Shown here piece by piece: positions 8,453 through 18,043 of a stretch of 64,000 nucleotides of DNA. A model generated the notes under the pieces. It saw nothing but the letters and a program-made list of their open reading frames with translations, was not told where the DNA came from and did not search any database. The stretch's first letter is position 1. Each line of letters begins with the position of its first letter. Origin of the DNA: Pontibacter pamirensis. Lineage in GTDB: Bacteria; Bacteroidota; Bacteroidia; Cytophagales; Hymenobacteraceae. The stretch lies in assembly GCF_010015475.1 (NCBI RefSeq), contig NZ_SSNI01000029.1, forward strand, positions 22,108 through 86,107, given 5' to 3'. The translations under genes were made by a program, and so were the position numbers.

Positions 8453-9670
8453 TTAAAAGCTGACCTCTAATGGCGAAGCTATCCGTTTTGCAAAGTCAGC
8501 CAGGTACTGATCCCACGCTTCTTTTGATTTGAACTGGCCGCTCTTTTCCCAGCCGAATCCGGCATAGTATGCCAGCTTGTTATTTTCCGGGTTGGTGATA
8601 ACGTACAGGTGGCTCTGGTCTTTCGTTTCCACGCGGTGGTCTTTATAATCCTCCACTACATCCGGGGCAAGCACAATACCTGTGCCTAGGTTAGAGTCAT
8701 CCATCGGTTCCCAGTAGCGGAACCAGCCTTGCTCCGGGTTGGCTTTCACTTCGCCTTTCTTCTCGTGCAATGTAATTCCGATGGTGGCGTTTGGCAGGGG
8801 CCCGTCCGCCTCCAGGTGATTTTCGAAGCGTGTCATGTTACTGCCTAAGTCCAGGCTGATGCGTTTCTTTTCAGTAATGGTGCGGCCGTTCGCCTCCCAC
8901 GGCGCATACGTTAGCTCAAAGACAGTGCGGATTGGGCCCTCTGCAATGGTGGTATACCCAGTGAAGTTTTTGGACACGTACAGCGAGTCGTTCTCCAGCA
9001 CACCAGTGCCTCCAATGCCCCTGCTGGCCCCTACGTGGTATGGGTCATACCCTTCGCCCTTGTCTACGTGATAAAAGTTGGGGTCTTCCTTATACCCCTC
9101 ATACCACTTGTTGATGATAGGGTAATTCACACGCTTCAGCCAGACATCCATACCGCTGGTGAGTGTACCGCCTGGCCTCCCTTCCTCTACCATCTGCTGC
9201 GCCACAGGCCCATAAGTCCGGAAAGCGACCCGGTCGTTTTCCCAGGTATAGTCGTCGGTGCGCTCCGGCACAAAACGGGAGTAGGTGGTTAGTTTGCTCT
9301 TTGGTTTTTGTGCGGCACCGTCCTCAGCACCTGCCAGGAGAAACGTCTTTTCCTCATTTGCTTTGATGTTTGTCTGGAAAAGAATTTCATCGACCGTACC
9401 GTCTGCATCGCTGTCCAGCACCTGCGTCACCAGCAGGCTGTCTGTCTCCCCGTCCCTGATCAGGATGTTCTCAGCACCGAATTCATTTACCAGGGCCTCC
9501 ACCTCACTGGCAGGAACACTGACAGTTTCAGCTTTCCGGTCCATATCCAGGTTATTCTTCACCGTAAAGGTTTTCGAGCTACGCTCTTCCTGCTGGCAGG
9601 AGGAGAACATTACAGTTGCAAGTGCGATACCTGCCCACGCTATTTTTCTTTTTTTCAAAGTGTAAATCAT
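8453..9670 (-). CDS. DUF4861-family lipoprotein of a polysaccharide locus
   Basis: The protein has 405 residues with a lipoprotein signal (VMFSSC, Cys25). The sequence matches my memory of the DUF4861 family: an N-terminal beta domain (KTFTVKNNLDMDRKAETVSV, DSDADGTVDEILFQ), then YTWENDRVAFRTYGP, a GMDVWLKRVNYPIINKWY segment, YDPYHVGASRG and a C-terminal GFGWEKSGQFKSKEAWDQYL. Members are common in loci for uronic-acid polysaccharides such as pectin or ulvan; the reaction of this one cannot be told from sequence. It precedes lacI by 188 bases on the same strand and sits near kduI and GH43 genes, which fits a role on unsaturated or uronate-containing oligosaccharides in the periplasm. The gene is complete. 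Confidence 0.78.
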   Translation of the reverse strand: MIYTLKKRKIAWAGIALATVMFSSCQQEERSSKTFTVKNNLDMDRKAETVSVPASEVEALVNEFGAENILIRDGETDSLLVTQVLDSDADGTVDEILFQTNIKANEEKTFLLAGAEDGAAQKPKSKLTTYSRFVPERTDDYTWENDRVAFRTYGPVAQQMVEEGRPGGTLTSGMDVWLKRVNYPIINKWYEGYKEDPNFYHVDKGEGYDPYHVGASRGIGGTGVLENDSLYVSKNFTGYTTIAEGPIRTVFELTYAPWEANGRTITEKKRISLDLGSNMTRFENHLEADGPLPNATIGITLHEKKGEVKANPEQGWFRYWEPMDDSNLGTGIVLAPDVVEDYKDHRVETKDQSHLYVITNPENNKLAYYAGFGWEKSGQFKSKEAWDQYLADFAKRIASPLEVSF

Positions 9671-10140
9671 TTTAATTGAAAACTTAAGGAAATACAGTGT
9701 TGGTTTTATTTAGCCTTACAGGCTATGCACGCGTATGTAATGGCCTTTACGTCTTCTAAAACATAATACTTTTAGCAACGGTTAACTGCTCCAGAACCTG
9801 ACGGCATTGACCTTTGCAATTAAAATTTATATTCAAATATACTATTATTATTGGCAAGGTTTTCATGGTTAATGAGCCAAAGAAAAAAGAGAATTCAGCA
9901 CCCTATTAGTAAAAGCCTTGATCATCCCATTTTTGGACATGTTCACAGCATATCTAAAGTAAAATTACTTTGCATCACCCAACAAACTTTAGCCCCAACA
10001 AATGGTTTTTAGCTAAACCCCACTTCTGACCTTACTGAGGAAGGGAATGTTGCCTTTAAAGACTGAATGAAATTCGCTAGATTGAATGAGTGATGGTATT
10101 ACTCAGGGAGGTGCCTGTTAAGATATCATGTAAGCAAACA
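9671..10140. other. Intergenic region upstream of DUF4861 gene
   Basis: About 470 bases of AT-rich sequence with no supported gene. The promoter of the DUF4861 gene is expected at the left end. No copy of the kduI operator was seen here. Confidence 0.5.
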
Positions 10141-10177
10141 AAATAGCCGCAGAAGAAAGCATCTCCTGCGGCTATTT
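10141..10177 (-). terminator. Intrinsic terminator of HAD hydrolase gene
   Basis: AAATAGCCGCAG (10141-10152) pairs perfectly with CTGCGGCTATTT (10166-10177) around a 13-base loop. Read on the minus strand, the stem runs into TTTTGTTTG. It lies 58 bases past the stop of the HAD gene. Confidence 0.85.
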
Positions 10178-10235
10178 GAGTATGATGTAGTGTTATGATT
10201 CAAAATCCCAACACTAACCGGCAACCCTAATTCAC

Positions 10236-11054
10236 TTAAACACCAGAAGGAACGTATTCATTCTGCCTGTTCAGCACGCTGTTAAACAGCTCCTCCCCGA
10301 GCAGATCGTTGACTGATTTGATGATGAAGTCCGGGGAATAGGCGTACTGCGTAAGATGCTTTTCTTTTGTTACGCCCGATAAGGTGAGCACTGTTGTAAA
10401 ACCCATGGAGCCTGCACCCAGTATATCGGTACTCATCGTATCGCCAATCATAATGGTTTCAGCAGTAGTGAGCTGCAGCGTTTTTCTGGCCATGCGCATC
10501 ATTACAGGACTTGGCTTGCCAACGCTGAATGCCTGTTTGCCTGTTGCAAACTCAAGCATGGCGACAAAAGCGCCACATCCCGCCCTGTATTTCCCGTTTC
10601 CGACCGGGCAGTTAGGGTCCAGGTTGGTTGCGATGAGTTTTGAGCCGTTCATCACCATATTAATCGCTTTGTCTACCGACTCCAGCATTATGGTTCTGCC
10701 TTCACCAATGATGACATAGTCCGGGTTATCATCCACTATGGAGTAGCCCACCTTGTGCAACTCGTTGAGCAGCCCGCCTTCCCCGATAACGTAGGCAGTG
10801 CCAAGTGCCTTTTTCGAAGCGAGAAACCTGGCTGTCGCCATTCCACAGGTAAAGATGTCTTCATCGTCTACATTAAACCCCAATTGCCGGAGTTTATAAC
10901 ATACATCCCGGCTTGTCCGCTGGCTGTTGTTGGTTAGAAACAGGAAAGGATAGTTTTCGCTCCGCAGCTTATCTATAAACTCTACTGCGCCGGGTATGGG
11001 CTCCTTTCCTCTGTATATCACCCCATCCATGTCTATTAAAAATCCCTTTTTCAT
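10236..11054 (-). CDS. HAD-superfamily IIA sugar-phosphatase-like hydrolase
   Basis: The protein has 272 residues. HAD motif I is LIDMDGVIYRG, with catalytic Asp8 and Asp10. Motif II is LFLTNNS. The type-IIA cap lies between about residues 70 and 180, then comes a Lys-containing motif (VGKPSPVMMRMA) and motif IV (IMIGDTMSTDILGA). Length and layout match NagD-like phosphatases, which hydrolyse small phosphate esters in the cytoplasm; the natural substrate is not predictable. It follows the susC-susD operon on the same strand but is separated from it by a strong terminator at 11203-11260, and it has its own terminator at 10141-10177. It is therefore probably a single-gene unit. Confidence 0.9.
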   Translation of the reverse strand: MKKGFLIDMDGVIYRGKEPIPGAVEFIDKLRSENYPFLFLTNNSQRTSRDVCYKLRQLGFNVDDEDIFTCGMATARFLASKKALGTAYVIGEGGLLNELHKVGYSIVDDNPDYVIIGEGRTIMLESVDKAINMVMNGSKLIATNLDPNCPVGNGKYRAGCGAFVAMLEFATGKQAFSVGKPSPVMMRMARKTLQLTTAETIMIGDTMSTDILGAGSMGFTTVLTLSGVTKEKHLTQYAYSPDFIIKSVNDLLGEELFNSVLNRQNEYVPSGV

Positions 11055-11202
11055 ACCTTTAAGATTAAATTTTACTTATTGATGGTTACTTGGCGAAACA
11101 ATCGCTTTTGCAGCAGCCTTGTCACTTTCTGGATTAATAGGAGCCGGTTCGCTCCTTCGTTTGAATTGTTTTGAGTTAGCATGTTACGACAGGAAAAAGA
11201 AA

Positions 11203-11260
11203 CCACCCCTGAGCTTCACACCAGAGAGAAAACTCCATACACCGGAGGAGCCAGGGGTGG
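11203..11260 (-). terminator. Terminator of the susC-susD-lipoprotein operon
   Basis: CCACCCCTG (11203-11211) pairs with CAGGGGTGG (11252-11260). A smaller inner stem (CTCC/GGAG) lies in the loop. On the minus strand the stem is followed by TTTCTTTTTCC. It sits 41 bases past the stop of the last operon gene. Confidence 0.8.
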
Positions 11261-11300
11261 GTTACCATTGTCAGGTTTTATCTGATATTAGAGGATTTCA

Positions 11301-11738
11301 TTATTTTACCTGCACCTGCGACAGCTTTGTGAATGCCTGGCCTTTGTGGGTCCCGGACCACTCTAACCGTACAGAATTGCCTGGCTGGGGAGAGGGGAAG
11401 CCTAGTTCGGCCCAGGTCTTTGTCAGGTTCACTTTTCCTGCGGCGTCAGTTGTCAGCACTCCCATTTCCACACCGTTCGCCAGTATGGCAAGGGGAAAAT
11501 TCGAGAGCGGTATAGAGTCTACTCCTACCGTGTGGTCCAGAATTCCGCTCTTGTCTAGCTCAAAAACAGTGGCCGTTACGCTTACCGGCTCACTTGCCTG
11601 GAAAGACGCTCCTTCCACCGTAATCAGCACAGGCGACTCTACCCGGTCTACGACCATGTCCTCTTCTTCACAACCCATCAGGAAAAAGCTCAGGAAGAAC
11701 AGCCTGGTAAATGTTTTAATGATATCGTTAACTTTCAT
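11301..11738 (-). CDS. Small lipoprotein, third gene of the SusCD operon
   Basis: The protein has 145 residues with a lipobox LMGC (Cys23) followed by acidic residues (EEEDMVVD), as in surface-exported Bacteroidota lipoproteins. The rest is beta-rich with no motif that I can name: SPVLITVEGASFQASEPVSV, then a Gly/Leu-rich part and a final strand pair (VRLEWSGTHKG). An Ig-like fold is a reasonable guess. It begins 44 bases after susD, and the operon ends behind it at a terminator, so it may be a surface accessory protein, such as a glycan- or peptide-binding lipoprotein, for this SusC/SusD transporter. Its function is unknown. Confidence 0.72.
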   Translation of the reverse strand: MKVNDIIKTFTRLFFLSFFLMGCEEEDMVVDRVESPVLITVEGASFQASEPVSVTATVFELDKSGILDHTVGVDSIPLSNFPLAILANGVEMGVLTTDAAGKVNLTKTWAELGFPSPQPGNSVRLEWSGTHKGQAFTKLSQVQVK

Positions 11739-11782
11739 CTCTTTCTAATTTTAGTTGTTACATATTCAGGATGCTTCGCCAC

Positions 11783-13252
11783 TTATTCAGCCCACCACAT
11801 CTCTGTTTTCTTATCGTCTGCTCCACCATTCAGCTTAATCCCTTCCTCCAGCTGCACTGCATTTAAAGAATACTCGGAGCCAGGGTATTGCAAACGGGTT
11901 GGCAGAACGCCATCGTTCATAAAAATAGCCCTGGTGTCAGGCGCTGGTAGCGTAGGGTAACCTGTTCGGCGGTATTCGGTCCAGGCTTCTACACCCTGGC
12001 CAAACAAGGCAATCCATTTTTGGGTGATGATGTTTTCCTTAGTAGCCGGGCCGGCGGCAGCCAGGTATTCGTCTGGCATACTGAGCTCATACTGTTCAAA
12101 AGAGGCGGCAATGGCTTGCTCATAGTATTCCTGTGGGTCGCCAGCTATATCACCATCCAGGGCGGCTTCAGCCAACACAAAAAGCAACTCTGCATACGTC
12201 ATCACGACACTAGGCGTAGTAGGCTCGGTAAAATAAGAACCTAGTTTGGCGCTGCCCGCGAGATAGGTCGTGGCAATGGCATCCGGTAAACCGTTGGGTA
12301 CGCCAATGTACTCGCCACCCACTGCTTCTCCGTAAACAGCTAAGCGCGGGTCATCCAGGGCCTGCAGCTTGTCTACCAGGGTTTTGCTCAGGTTCCAATC
12401 TGTACGGCTTCCCTGCACCATTACCTCATGCCATTCGTTATTACTGGGCCTCACATCGGAATGCTGTAGCGCAACAATGTCGCTGTTACTTTCAAAAATA
12501 GGGTATGTCGCCGGGTCACCTAGTATCTCAACCATCACAGCTCTTGACTCGGCAGGTTTTTTGGCAGCCTGCCGGTTGGCCAGTTTTAGCCGCAGCGAGT
12601 TGGCAAATTTCTTCCAGCGGAGAACATCGCCATCAAACAGGATATCGCCTGAAATCGCCGGACCGCCCACTACCAGTTTCTCATTCGCCAGCTTCAGGTC
12701 GTTGAGCAAACCCGCATACACAGCTTCCTGAGAATCATAAGCGGGGGTATAAACAGGCGTTTCTGCCGTGCCCTGCAGGGCCTGGCTATAGGGTATCGCC
12801 CCGTACAAATCTGTGAGCAGCGAAAAAACCCAGGAACGCATCACCAGCCCGACTCCCTCGTAATTCGTGTTCGGCAAGGCTCCGTCAGGGCCCGACTGCA
12901 CGATAATGCGCTGAAAGTTTAGCTGCGCATCGTTATAAAAGCCCTGCCAGTTATTTATGTAATAAGCTGGACTCATGTTGTAGTTGTCGCCTTCGTCGGA
13001 ATAGATGTTGCGGGCCAGGTACTGCACCCACAGCATGCCGCCATCCAGGTTAATACGCTCAAAACGACTGCGGTGGCCCCAGAAGCGGTCGACGCTTGAC
13101 TCTATGCCGGCAGGCAAAAGCACTGCCGAGCTTACCACATTCGGTTTGTTGGGGCTGATGTTCATTTGCTCAAAGTCTTCCGTACAGGCACTTGCCATAA
13201 AGACCCCGGCCGTTATACATACCGCTTTGATTAGTGTGTTATATACCTTCAT
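11783..13252 (-). CDS. SusD/RagB-type outer-membrane lipoprotein (SusD-like_2 type)
   Basis: The protein has 489 residues with a lipobox FMASAC (Cys23) followed by TEDFEQMN. The motif GLVMRSWVFSLLTDLYGAIPY (about residues 135-156) marks the SusD-like_2 branch. TPAYDSQEAVYAGLLNDL and the C-terminal WIALFGQGVEAWTEYRRTGYP with PTRLQYPGSEYSLN are also typical. SusD proteins form the lid of a SusC channel and bind the ligand at the cell surface. The gene starts 43 bases downstream of susC. No carbohydrase is in this operon, so the ligand could be a peptide or another nutrient rather than a glycan. The gene is complete. Confidence 0.93.
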   Translation of the reverse strand: MKVYNTLIKAVCITAGVFMASACTEDFEQMNISPNKPNVVSSAVLLPAGIESSVDRFWGHRSRFERINLDGGMLWVQYLARNIYSDEGDNYNMSPAYYINNWQGFYNDAQLNFQRIIVQSGPDGALPNTNYEGVGLVMRSWVFSLLTDLYGAIPYSQALQGTAETPVYTPAYDSQEAVYAGLLNDLKLANEKLVVGGPAISGDILFDGDVLRWKKFANSLRLKLANRQAAKKPAESRAVMVEILGDPATYPIFESNSDIVALQHSDVRPSNNEWHEVMVQGSRTDWNLSKTLVDKLQALDDPRLAVYGEAVGGEYIGVPNGLPDAIATTYLAGSAKLGSYFTEPTTPSVVMTYAELLFVLAEAALDGDIAGDPQEYYEQAIAASFEQYELSMPDEYLAAAGPATKENIITQKWIALFGQGVEAWTEYRRTGYPTLPAPDTRAIFMNDGVLPTRLQYPGSEYSLNAVQLEEGIKLNGGADDKKTEMWWAE

Positions 13253-13295
13253 ATCTCTGATTCTGATGAAAATTGAAATTTAAACATGCGCCTCA

Positions 13296-16200
13296 TTAGA
13301 ACTTCACATCCAGGTTTACTCCCAGGCTTCTGCTGTTTGGCAACTGGCCGTAAGTAAAGCCCTGCGCATTGCCGCCCTGAGAGTCTATTTCCGGGTCGAT
13401 GTGCGGATTGTTCCTGAAGAGAATCGCCAGGTTGCGGCCTACAAAGGATATCCTAGCCGACTGGGCTTTGATTTTACTTGTCAGGAAAGTGGGTATTTCA
13501 AAACCGAGGCTCACCTCCCGCAGCTTCACATAAGTGGCATCAATGATAGCGGATTCATGGTAGGTGCGGGGGTTGTTGTAGCTGTAGAAAAGCTTGGCAT
13601 CCACTATTACATCGTTGGGCACATACACAGGCGCTTCCTCCGAACCCACGTTCTTCACTCCTTTCCCTATAACGCCTTCTTCACGGCCTACGGCTGTTTC
13701 AGCGTACTGGCCTGTCCAGCGGGCCGTTCCGGTTCCTTCATCGTAAATATCCCCGCCCGCTCTCACATCAACCAAAGCACTTAAGGTGATTCCTTTGAAA
13801 GAAAGGGTGTTGGACATACCACCGATCCAGTCGGGTTGGATGTTGCCTAATACCTGCTGTCCTGACGCTACCTGAGGCCGGCCATCCTTGAAAACAAGCT
13901 CTCCCTCCGGTGATCGCAGGAAGGCAGTGCCGTAGAAGGTGCCGTACGGCTGCCCCACACGCGCCTCCGAAGACATGCCGCGGGTAGCGTGAAGGGTATA
14001 GGTTGTCAGCCCCTCAGCCAGCTCCACTACCATACTGCGGTTGCGGGCATAGTTTAAGGCCACATCCCACTGCAGGCCATTACCCAACTGAACGGGCGTG
14101 CCCGATACCATCACCTCCACCCCTTTGTTTGTCACTTCTCCAGCATTCAGGAAACGGCGGTTGTAGCCGCTTGCTTTGGATATCTCTACCCCCAGAATCT
14201 GATCCTCTGTAGTTTGGCTGTAGTAGGTGGCGTCCAGGCCAATCCTCCCGTCCAGGAACCGCAGATCAACTCCGAGCTCTTTGCCGGTTGTTATTTCCGG
14301 CTTCAGGTTGGCATTGTTGATATCCGTGCTTTCGCCGAAGGCAGGCAAAGAACCATTCCAGGGGGTTTGCGCATTGTAAAGCTGGTAGAGTTGGTAAGGG
14401 TCCGCATCGTTTCCTACCTGCGCCCAACTAGCCCTTACTTTAGCAAAAGAAAGCAGGTTGCTGTTCAGGTTCAGCAGGTCTGTTACCACGCCACTCACCG
14501 ACACAGAAGGATAGAAGAAAGAGTTGTTGCTTGCCGGAAGCGTACTCGACCAGTCGTTGCGCCCGGTCACGTCCAGGAACAGGGCATCGCGGAAGCTAAA
14601 TTGGGCTGCCCCAAAAAGGCTCTGCACGTTAAACTCTTCGATGGCACTTTGATTCGTGTTCGGAACGGCATTGTTGTCAAGCGTGTACAGGCCGTCGATA
14701 ACCAGCCGCGTGACAGCAGCATAGTTGCGTTTGAAGTAGTTGCTGCGGTACACGCCACCTGCCTGCGCATTGAAAGAAAAGTCCGGCGTTATATCCTGCT
14801 TATAGCTTAGGATGGCGTCATGGTTTGTCTCCTGGTTACGGATCACTTCCTCGCTGTAAGCCCCATACAAGGGGTTGCCGTTCGATACCCGTTCCCATGC
14901 ATTGACATTGATGCGCGTGTCAGTCCAGAAATCAGTGCCGCTTCTGACCATCAAACTTAGTTTGTCATTAAAGTCATAGGTCAAGGACGCATTTCCCCGT
15001 AGCCTGTCCTTAGCATTGCCATATGTGAGGAACTCCTGCGAGTAGAAAGGATTTGTGAAGAAAGTGTGCTGCCAGTTGGGAGGCAAATTGTCTGATGGCC
15101 GCTGGATGTGCGCATCCTCGTAATCACGCCAGTTCTTTAACCGCTCCCACGACACATGCCTGTGCGACCATATAAACTGCTGCCCCGACTGGTAAGAGCG
15201 GTTGTCAGACCCCGACTCTACGTATTCGCCACTCACTACTGCTTTCAGCTTAGAGGTAAGGTTGTAAGCTGAGTTGATGCTGAAGTTATTGCGCGTGAAG
15301 TCGTTGTTATACATAATCCCTTTTTGGTCTAAGCGGCCAAGAGACAGGCGGAAACTGCCTTTGTCGTTGCCACCTGTAAGCGCCACTGAATTGAAGAAGG
15401 TCTTACCTGTATCCCAGAACTCGTCCCAGTTATCCGGTTGGGGCGTTAAGGGGGCTACGTCTGTTCCAGTCCACCACTGCCGCACCAGGCGTCCGTCCAT
15501 CGGAGCACCCCAGCTTTCATCCGTACCCGCTGTACCGCTTAGCGGCGCATTGGGGCCGTATGCCGCACGATACTGGTCTATCTCCAGAGGGTCTGTAATG
15601 GCACCGCTTCTGCCGTTGGTATACCAGGTGCGATACCCGTTGCCGCCACCGTAAATATCCTGGAAGTCCGGCTTCACCAGTGGTCTTTCAAAAGTGGCGC
15701 TGGAGCTTAGCTCTACTCCTATTCCCTGCGTACCCGAACCGTTTTTGGTGGTAATCAAAATAACGCCGTTGGCAGCCCGCGAACCGTAAAGGGCAGCGGC
15801 GTTTGGCCCTTTCAGGATAGACATGGAAGCAATGTTATCCGGGTTGATTTCCGAGATACCGCCGCCATACCGGTTGTCGTTCGATTGCTGCAGGGGCACA
15901 CCATCCACTACTACAAGGGGCTGGTTGTTGCGGCTAACGGAGCCCATGCCCCGGATAATAATGTTGGAACTGCTGCCCGGACCGCCGTTGCTGCTCACCT
16001 GAACCCCAGCCACGCGGCCAGACAGGTTGTTCACCACGTTCGATGTCTTTACCTCCGTCAGCTCTTCCCCGCTTACTTCCTGCATGGTATATCCCAGGGC
16101 CTTTTTCTCCCTTTCGATACCGAAGGCCGTGACCACCACTTCAGAAAGCTGCCTGGAATCAGGCGCCATTACAACATTATAAGCCGACTGGTTACCAATG

Positions 16201-16454
16201 AGCACCTCCTGCGCCAACATGCCAATAAAGGAGAAGACAAGGGTACCGCCCTCTTCAGGAACGGAGAGATTGAATTCCCCTTCCACGCCCGTGACTGTTC
16301 CTTTTGTAGTTCCTTTTAAGACAACGCTTACACCGGGTAGCGGCAGGTCGTCTTCCTGTGAGGTTACCGTACCGGAAACCATTCTACTTTGTGCTACTGC
16401 ATAGCTGCTATGCAGTAGCCAAATAACCATTACAGCTAGTAAAGTTTTGTTCAT
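13296..16454 (-). CDS. SusC/RagA-type TonB-dependent outer-membrane transporter
   Basis: The protein has 1052 residues. A signal peptide (1-21, ending YAVAQS) is followed by a carboxypeptidase-D-like domain (VSGTVTSQEDDLPLPGVSVV, to about residue 95). Next come a TonB-contact segment and the plug (ALGYTMQEVSGEELTEV; NVVNNLSGRVAGVQV; IIIRGMGSVSRNNQPLVVVD; ANGVILITTKNG), then a 22-strand-type barrel ending LPNSRSLGVNLDVKF with a terminal Phe. No N-terminal STN signalling domain is present, so it should not signal through a FecR/sigma pair. It leads the operon susC-susD-small lipoprotein. A 467-base AT-rich intergenic region separates it from the divergent Hint-domain gene. Confidence 0.96.
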   Translation of the reverse strand: MNKTLLAVMVIWLLHSSYAVAQSRMVSGTVTSQEDDLPLPGVSVVLKGTTKGTVTGVEGEFNLSVPEEGGTLVFSFIGMLAQEVLIGNQSAYNVVMAPDSRQLSEVVVTAFGIEREKKALGYTMQEVSGEELTEVKTSNVVNNLSGRVAGVQVSSNGGPGSSSNIIIRGMGSVSRNNQPLVVVDGVPLQQSNDNRYGGGISEINPDNIASMSILKGPNAAALYGSRAANGVILITTKNGSGTQGIGVELSSSATFERPLVKPDFQDIYGGGNGYRTWYTNGRSGAITDPLEIDQYRAAYGPNAPLSGTAGTDESWGAPMDGRLVRQWWTGTDVAPLTPQPDNWDEFWDTGKTFFNSVALTGGNDKGSFRLSLGRLDQKGIMYNNDFTRNNFSINSAYNLTSKLKAVVSGEYVESGSDNRSYQSGQQFIWSHRHVSWERLKNWRDYEDAHIQRPSDNLPPNWQHTFFTNPFYSQEFLTYGNAKDRLRGNASLTYDFNDKLSLMVRSGTDFWTDTRINVNAWERVSNGNPLYGAYSEEVIRNQETNHDAILSYKQDITPDFSFNAQAGGVYRSNYFKRNYAAVTRLVIDGLYTLDNNAVPNTNQSAIEEFNVQSLFGAAQFSFRDALFLDVTGRNDWSSTLPASNNSFFYPSVSVSGVVTDLLNLNSNLLSFAKVRASWAQVGNDADPYQLYQLYNAQTPWNGSLPAFGESTDINNANLKPEITTGKELGVDLRFLDGRIGLDATYYSQTTEDQILGVEISKASGYNRRFLNAGEVTNKGVEVMVSGTPVQLGNGLQWDVALNYARNRSMVVELAEGLTTYTLHATRGMSSEARVGQPYGTFYGTAFLRSPEGELVFKDGRPQVASGQQVLGNIQPDWIGGMSNTLSFKGITLSALVDVRAGGDIYDEGTGTARWTGQYAETAVGREEGVIGKGVKNVGSEEAPVYVPNDVIVDAKLFYSYNNPRTYHESAIIDATYVKLREVSLGFEIPTFLTSKIKAQSARISFVGRNLAILFRNNPHIDPEIDSQGGNAQGFTYGQLPNSRSLGVNLDVKF

Positions 16455-16921
16455 ACGTGGTAAAATTTAAAGTGGAAAAGAAAATATATCCAGAGCAACA
16501 AACAGGTAAGCGCAGGGGAGTCAGAATCTATCTCATATAAATTATCCTATTTATATGATGCGATAGTTTTGATTGTTGTTGTATCAATATTAAACTAACA
16601 AATTAACAAACACAAATTAAATTTTAAATTATTTTAAACTAAATATACTTTTCATTAAAAATATGTTAATTAAATAGCTGAATTACTGTATTGTTTATAA
16701 TAAAACAGCAAAATGTTTGAAAATACAAAGTGACCACTTACCTTTTATGATGATTACTCAATTACCCCCCTATAAAATCAGGGGGTAATATTACCAAACT
16801 ACTTATATAATATATAAACAGATTAAAAATTCATACCCTATAATATATATTATTAAAAATTTATCACTATTATTGATATAAACATACATCAATCATTATT
16901 TTAATCTAAAAGAAATCAGTT
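16455..16921. other. AT-rich divergent intergenic region
   Basis: These 467 bases lie between susC (minus) and the Hint-domain gene (plus) and must hold both promoters. Bases 16600-16920 are strikingly AT-rich, with runs of TTAAA and TATATA. No gene, clear operator or long palindrome was found. Confidence 0.55.
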
Positions 16922-17968
16922 ATGAGATCTAAAATCAACAACCTTGTTTATTTTATATTATTGCTATTTAGAAGACTTTACACCTGTATTTGTCTTCTGG
17001 CAATTGGATTTACCATCCTGGCTGCACCTAGCAGTTATGGTCAGAATGATCCGGCTTCACTCACGATGGAGGATTACAAGAAATTCTCATCTTATAAAAT
17101 TGATAGCCCGGAGGAAGACACTTACATCAAGTTTGAGAACACTTATGTATTGGATCGGGAGGCAAAGCCATATGTATTCAACTACAGCGATGGGGTTGAA
17201 AGAAGAATTTATGTATACAAGATGCTGAAAGGAGCAAATAGAGATGAGGTTGGCACTATGGCCATGTATGCTGCACCGAAAAGTGGCAAGACTATCAAGG
17301 TCTGCATTCCGGGAGCCGGGGCTGACAAAAAGGTTTGGGACTATTACATAGATGAACTGAAACTGAATGGTGAGCAGGAACAGGGCTTCCTGTCTACACT
17401 GGCGTTTGTGCTCTCCAGAGAATACTCCCGCGAGCATGCCAACGCAGGCAAAGGCCCCAGCACTGCGGCAAAGGAAAACACGGACTATGACTTCTGCTTT
17501 CCGGCAGGTGCCCTTGTAGCCTTAGCGGACGGCACTGCCAAACCCATTGAGCAGGTAAAGGCAGGTGATGAGTTACTCGCGTTTGATTCAGTTTTGCAAG
17601 GCACCCGCGAGACAACTGTAACAGGCGTACAGTCGCATTATAAAGAGCAGGGCATACAGATAACTAAGCTGGTGCTGTTGCCAACCGAGGAGCTTTTTGC
17701 GTCTGTTAGCGCCTGGGCACCGTCAGCACCTATCGAACTGGAGGCCACAGGGAACCACCCGGTTTACACAAAAGAAGGCAAAAAAGAGATGCGCCAGGTA
17801 AAGGAAGGCGACATCCTGTATCACTTCGACAGCGCGATTCATGGGTTCAGGGAATACAAAGTAACCGCGAAAGTGCAGCAAGCGCAGCAACTGGTAAAGC
17901 AGGTTTATAACCTGGAAACAGAAGCTGGCAATTATCTTGTAAACGGCACAGTGGTGTTGGATAAGTAA
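16922..17968 (+). CDS. Secreted protein with a C-terminal Hint (Hedgehog/intein-type) domain
   Basis: The protein has 348 residues. A long signal sequence (core about residues 20-40, ending SSYGQN) suggests export. Residues 42-190 form a domain that I do not recognise. From Cys192 the protein reads as a Hint domain: CFPAGALVALADG and PIEQVKAGDELLAFD (block A), LEATGNHPVYT (block B, His279), REYKVTAKVQQ, and VYNLETEAGNYLVNG (block F, 328-342). It ends six residues later, without a terminal His-Asn and without a C-extein. Such domains can cleave or modify the peptide bond before their first Cys, as in Hedgehog and bacterial intein-like proteins. It has its own terminator and sits divergent to susC. 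Whether it self-processes is inference. Confidence 0.85.
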   Translation: MRSKINNLVYFILLLFRRLYTCICLLAIGFTILAAPSSYGQNDPASLTMEDYKKFSSYKIDSPEEDTYIKFENTYVLDREAKPYVFNYSDGVERRIYVYKMLKGANRDEVGTMAMYAAPKSGKTIKVCIPGAGADKKVWDYYIDELKLNGEQEQGFLSTLAFVLSREYSREHANAGKGPSTAAKENTDYDFCFPAGALVALADGTAKPIEQVKAGDELLAFDSVLQGTRETTVTGVQSHYKEQGIQITKLVLLPTEELFASVSAWAPSAPIELEATGNHPVYTKEGKKEMRQVKEGDILYHFDSAIHGFREYKVTAKVQQAQQLVKQVYNLETEAGNYLVNGTVVLDK

Positions 17969-17999
17969 TAAAGTCCTTTCTACAAACAGCTTCATAAAC

Positions 18000-18043
18000 A
18001 AAGGCGCCGCGGGCGTAATTTTACCCGCGGCCCCTTTGTTTTT
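18000..18043 (+). terminator. Terminator of the Hint-domain gene
   Basis: A GC-rich stem GCCGCGGG/CCCGCGGC, with flanking AAAGG/CCTTT pairing, is followed on the plus strand by TTTGTTTTTAAGG. It lies about 35 bases past the stop codon at 17966-17968. Nothing was recognised between it and 18312. Confidence 0.88.

Noticed and set aside
14214..14810. Long plus-strand frame inside susC
   Set aside because: It is antisense to a clear SusC reading frame; similar long antisense frames at 24870-25631, 53953-54768 and 54808-55413 are rejected for the same reason.
16600..16920. AT-rich stretch as a replication origin
   Set aside because: No DnaA-box cluster, and no dnaA, dnaN or parAB genes are near; a divergent promoter region explains it.
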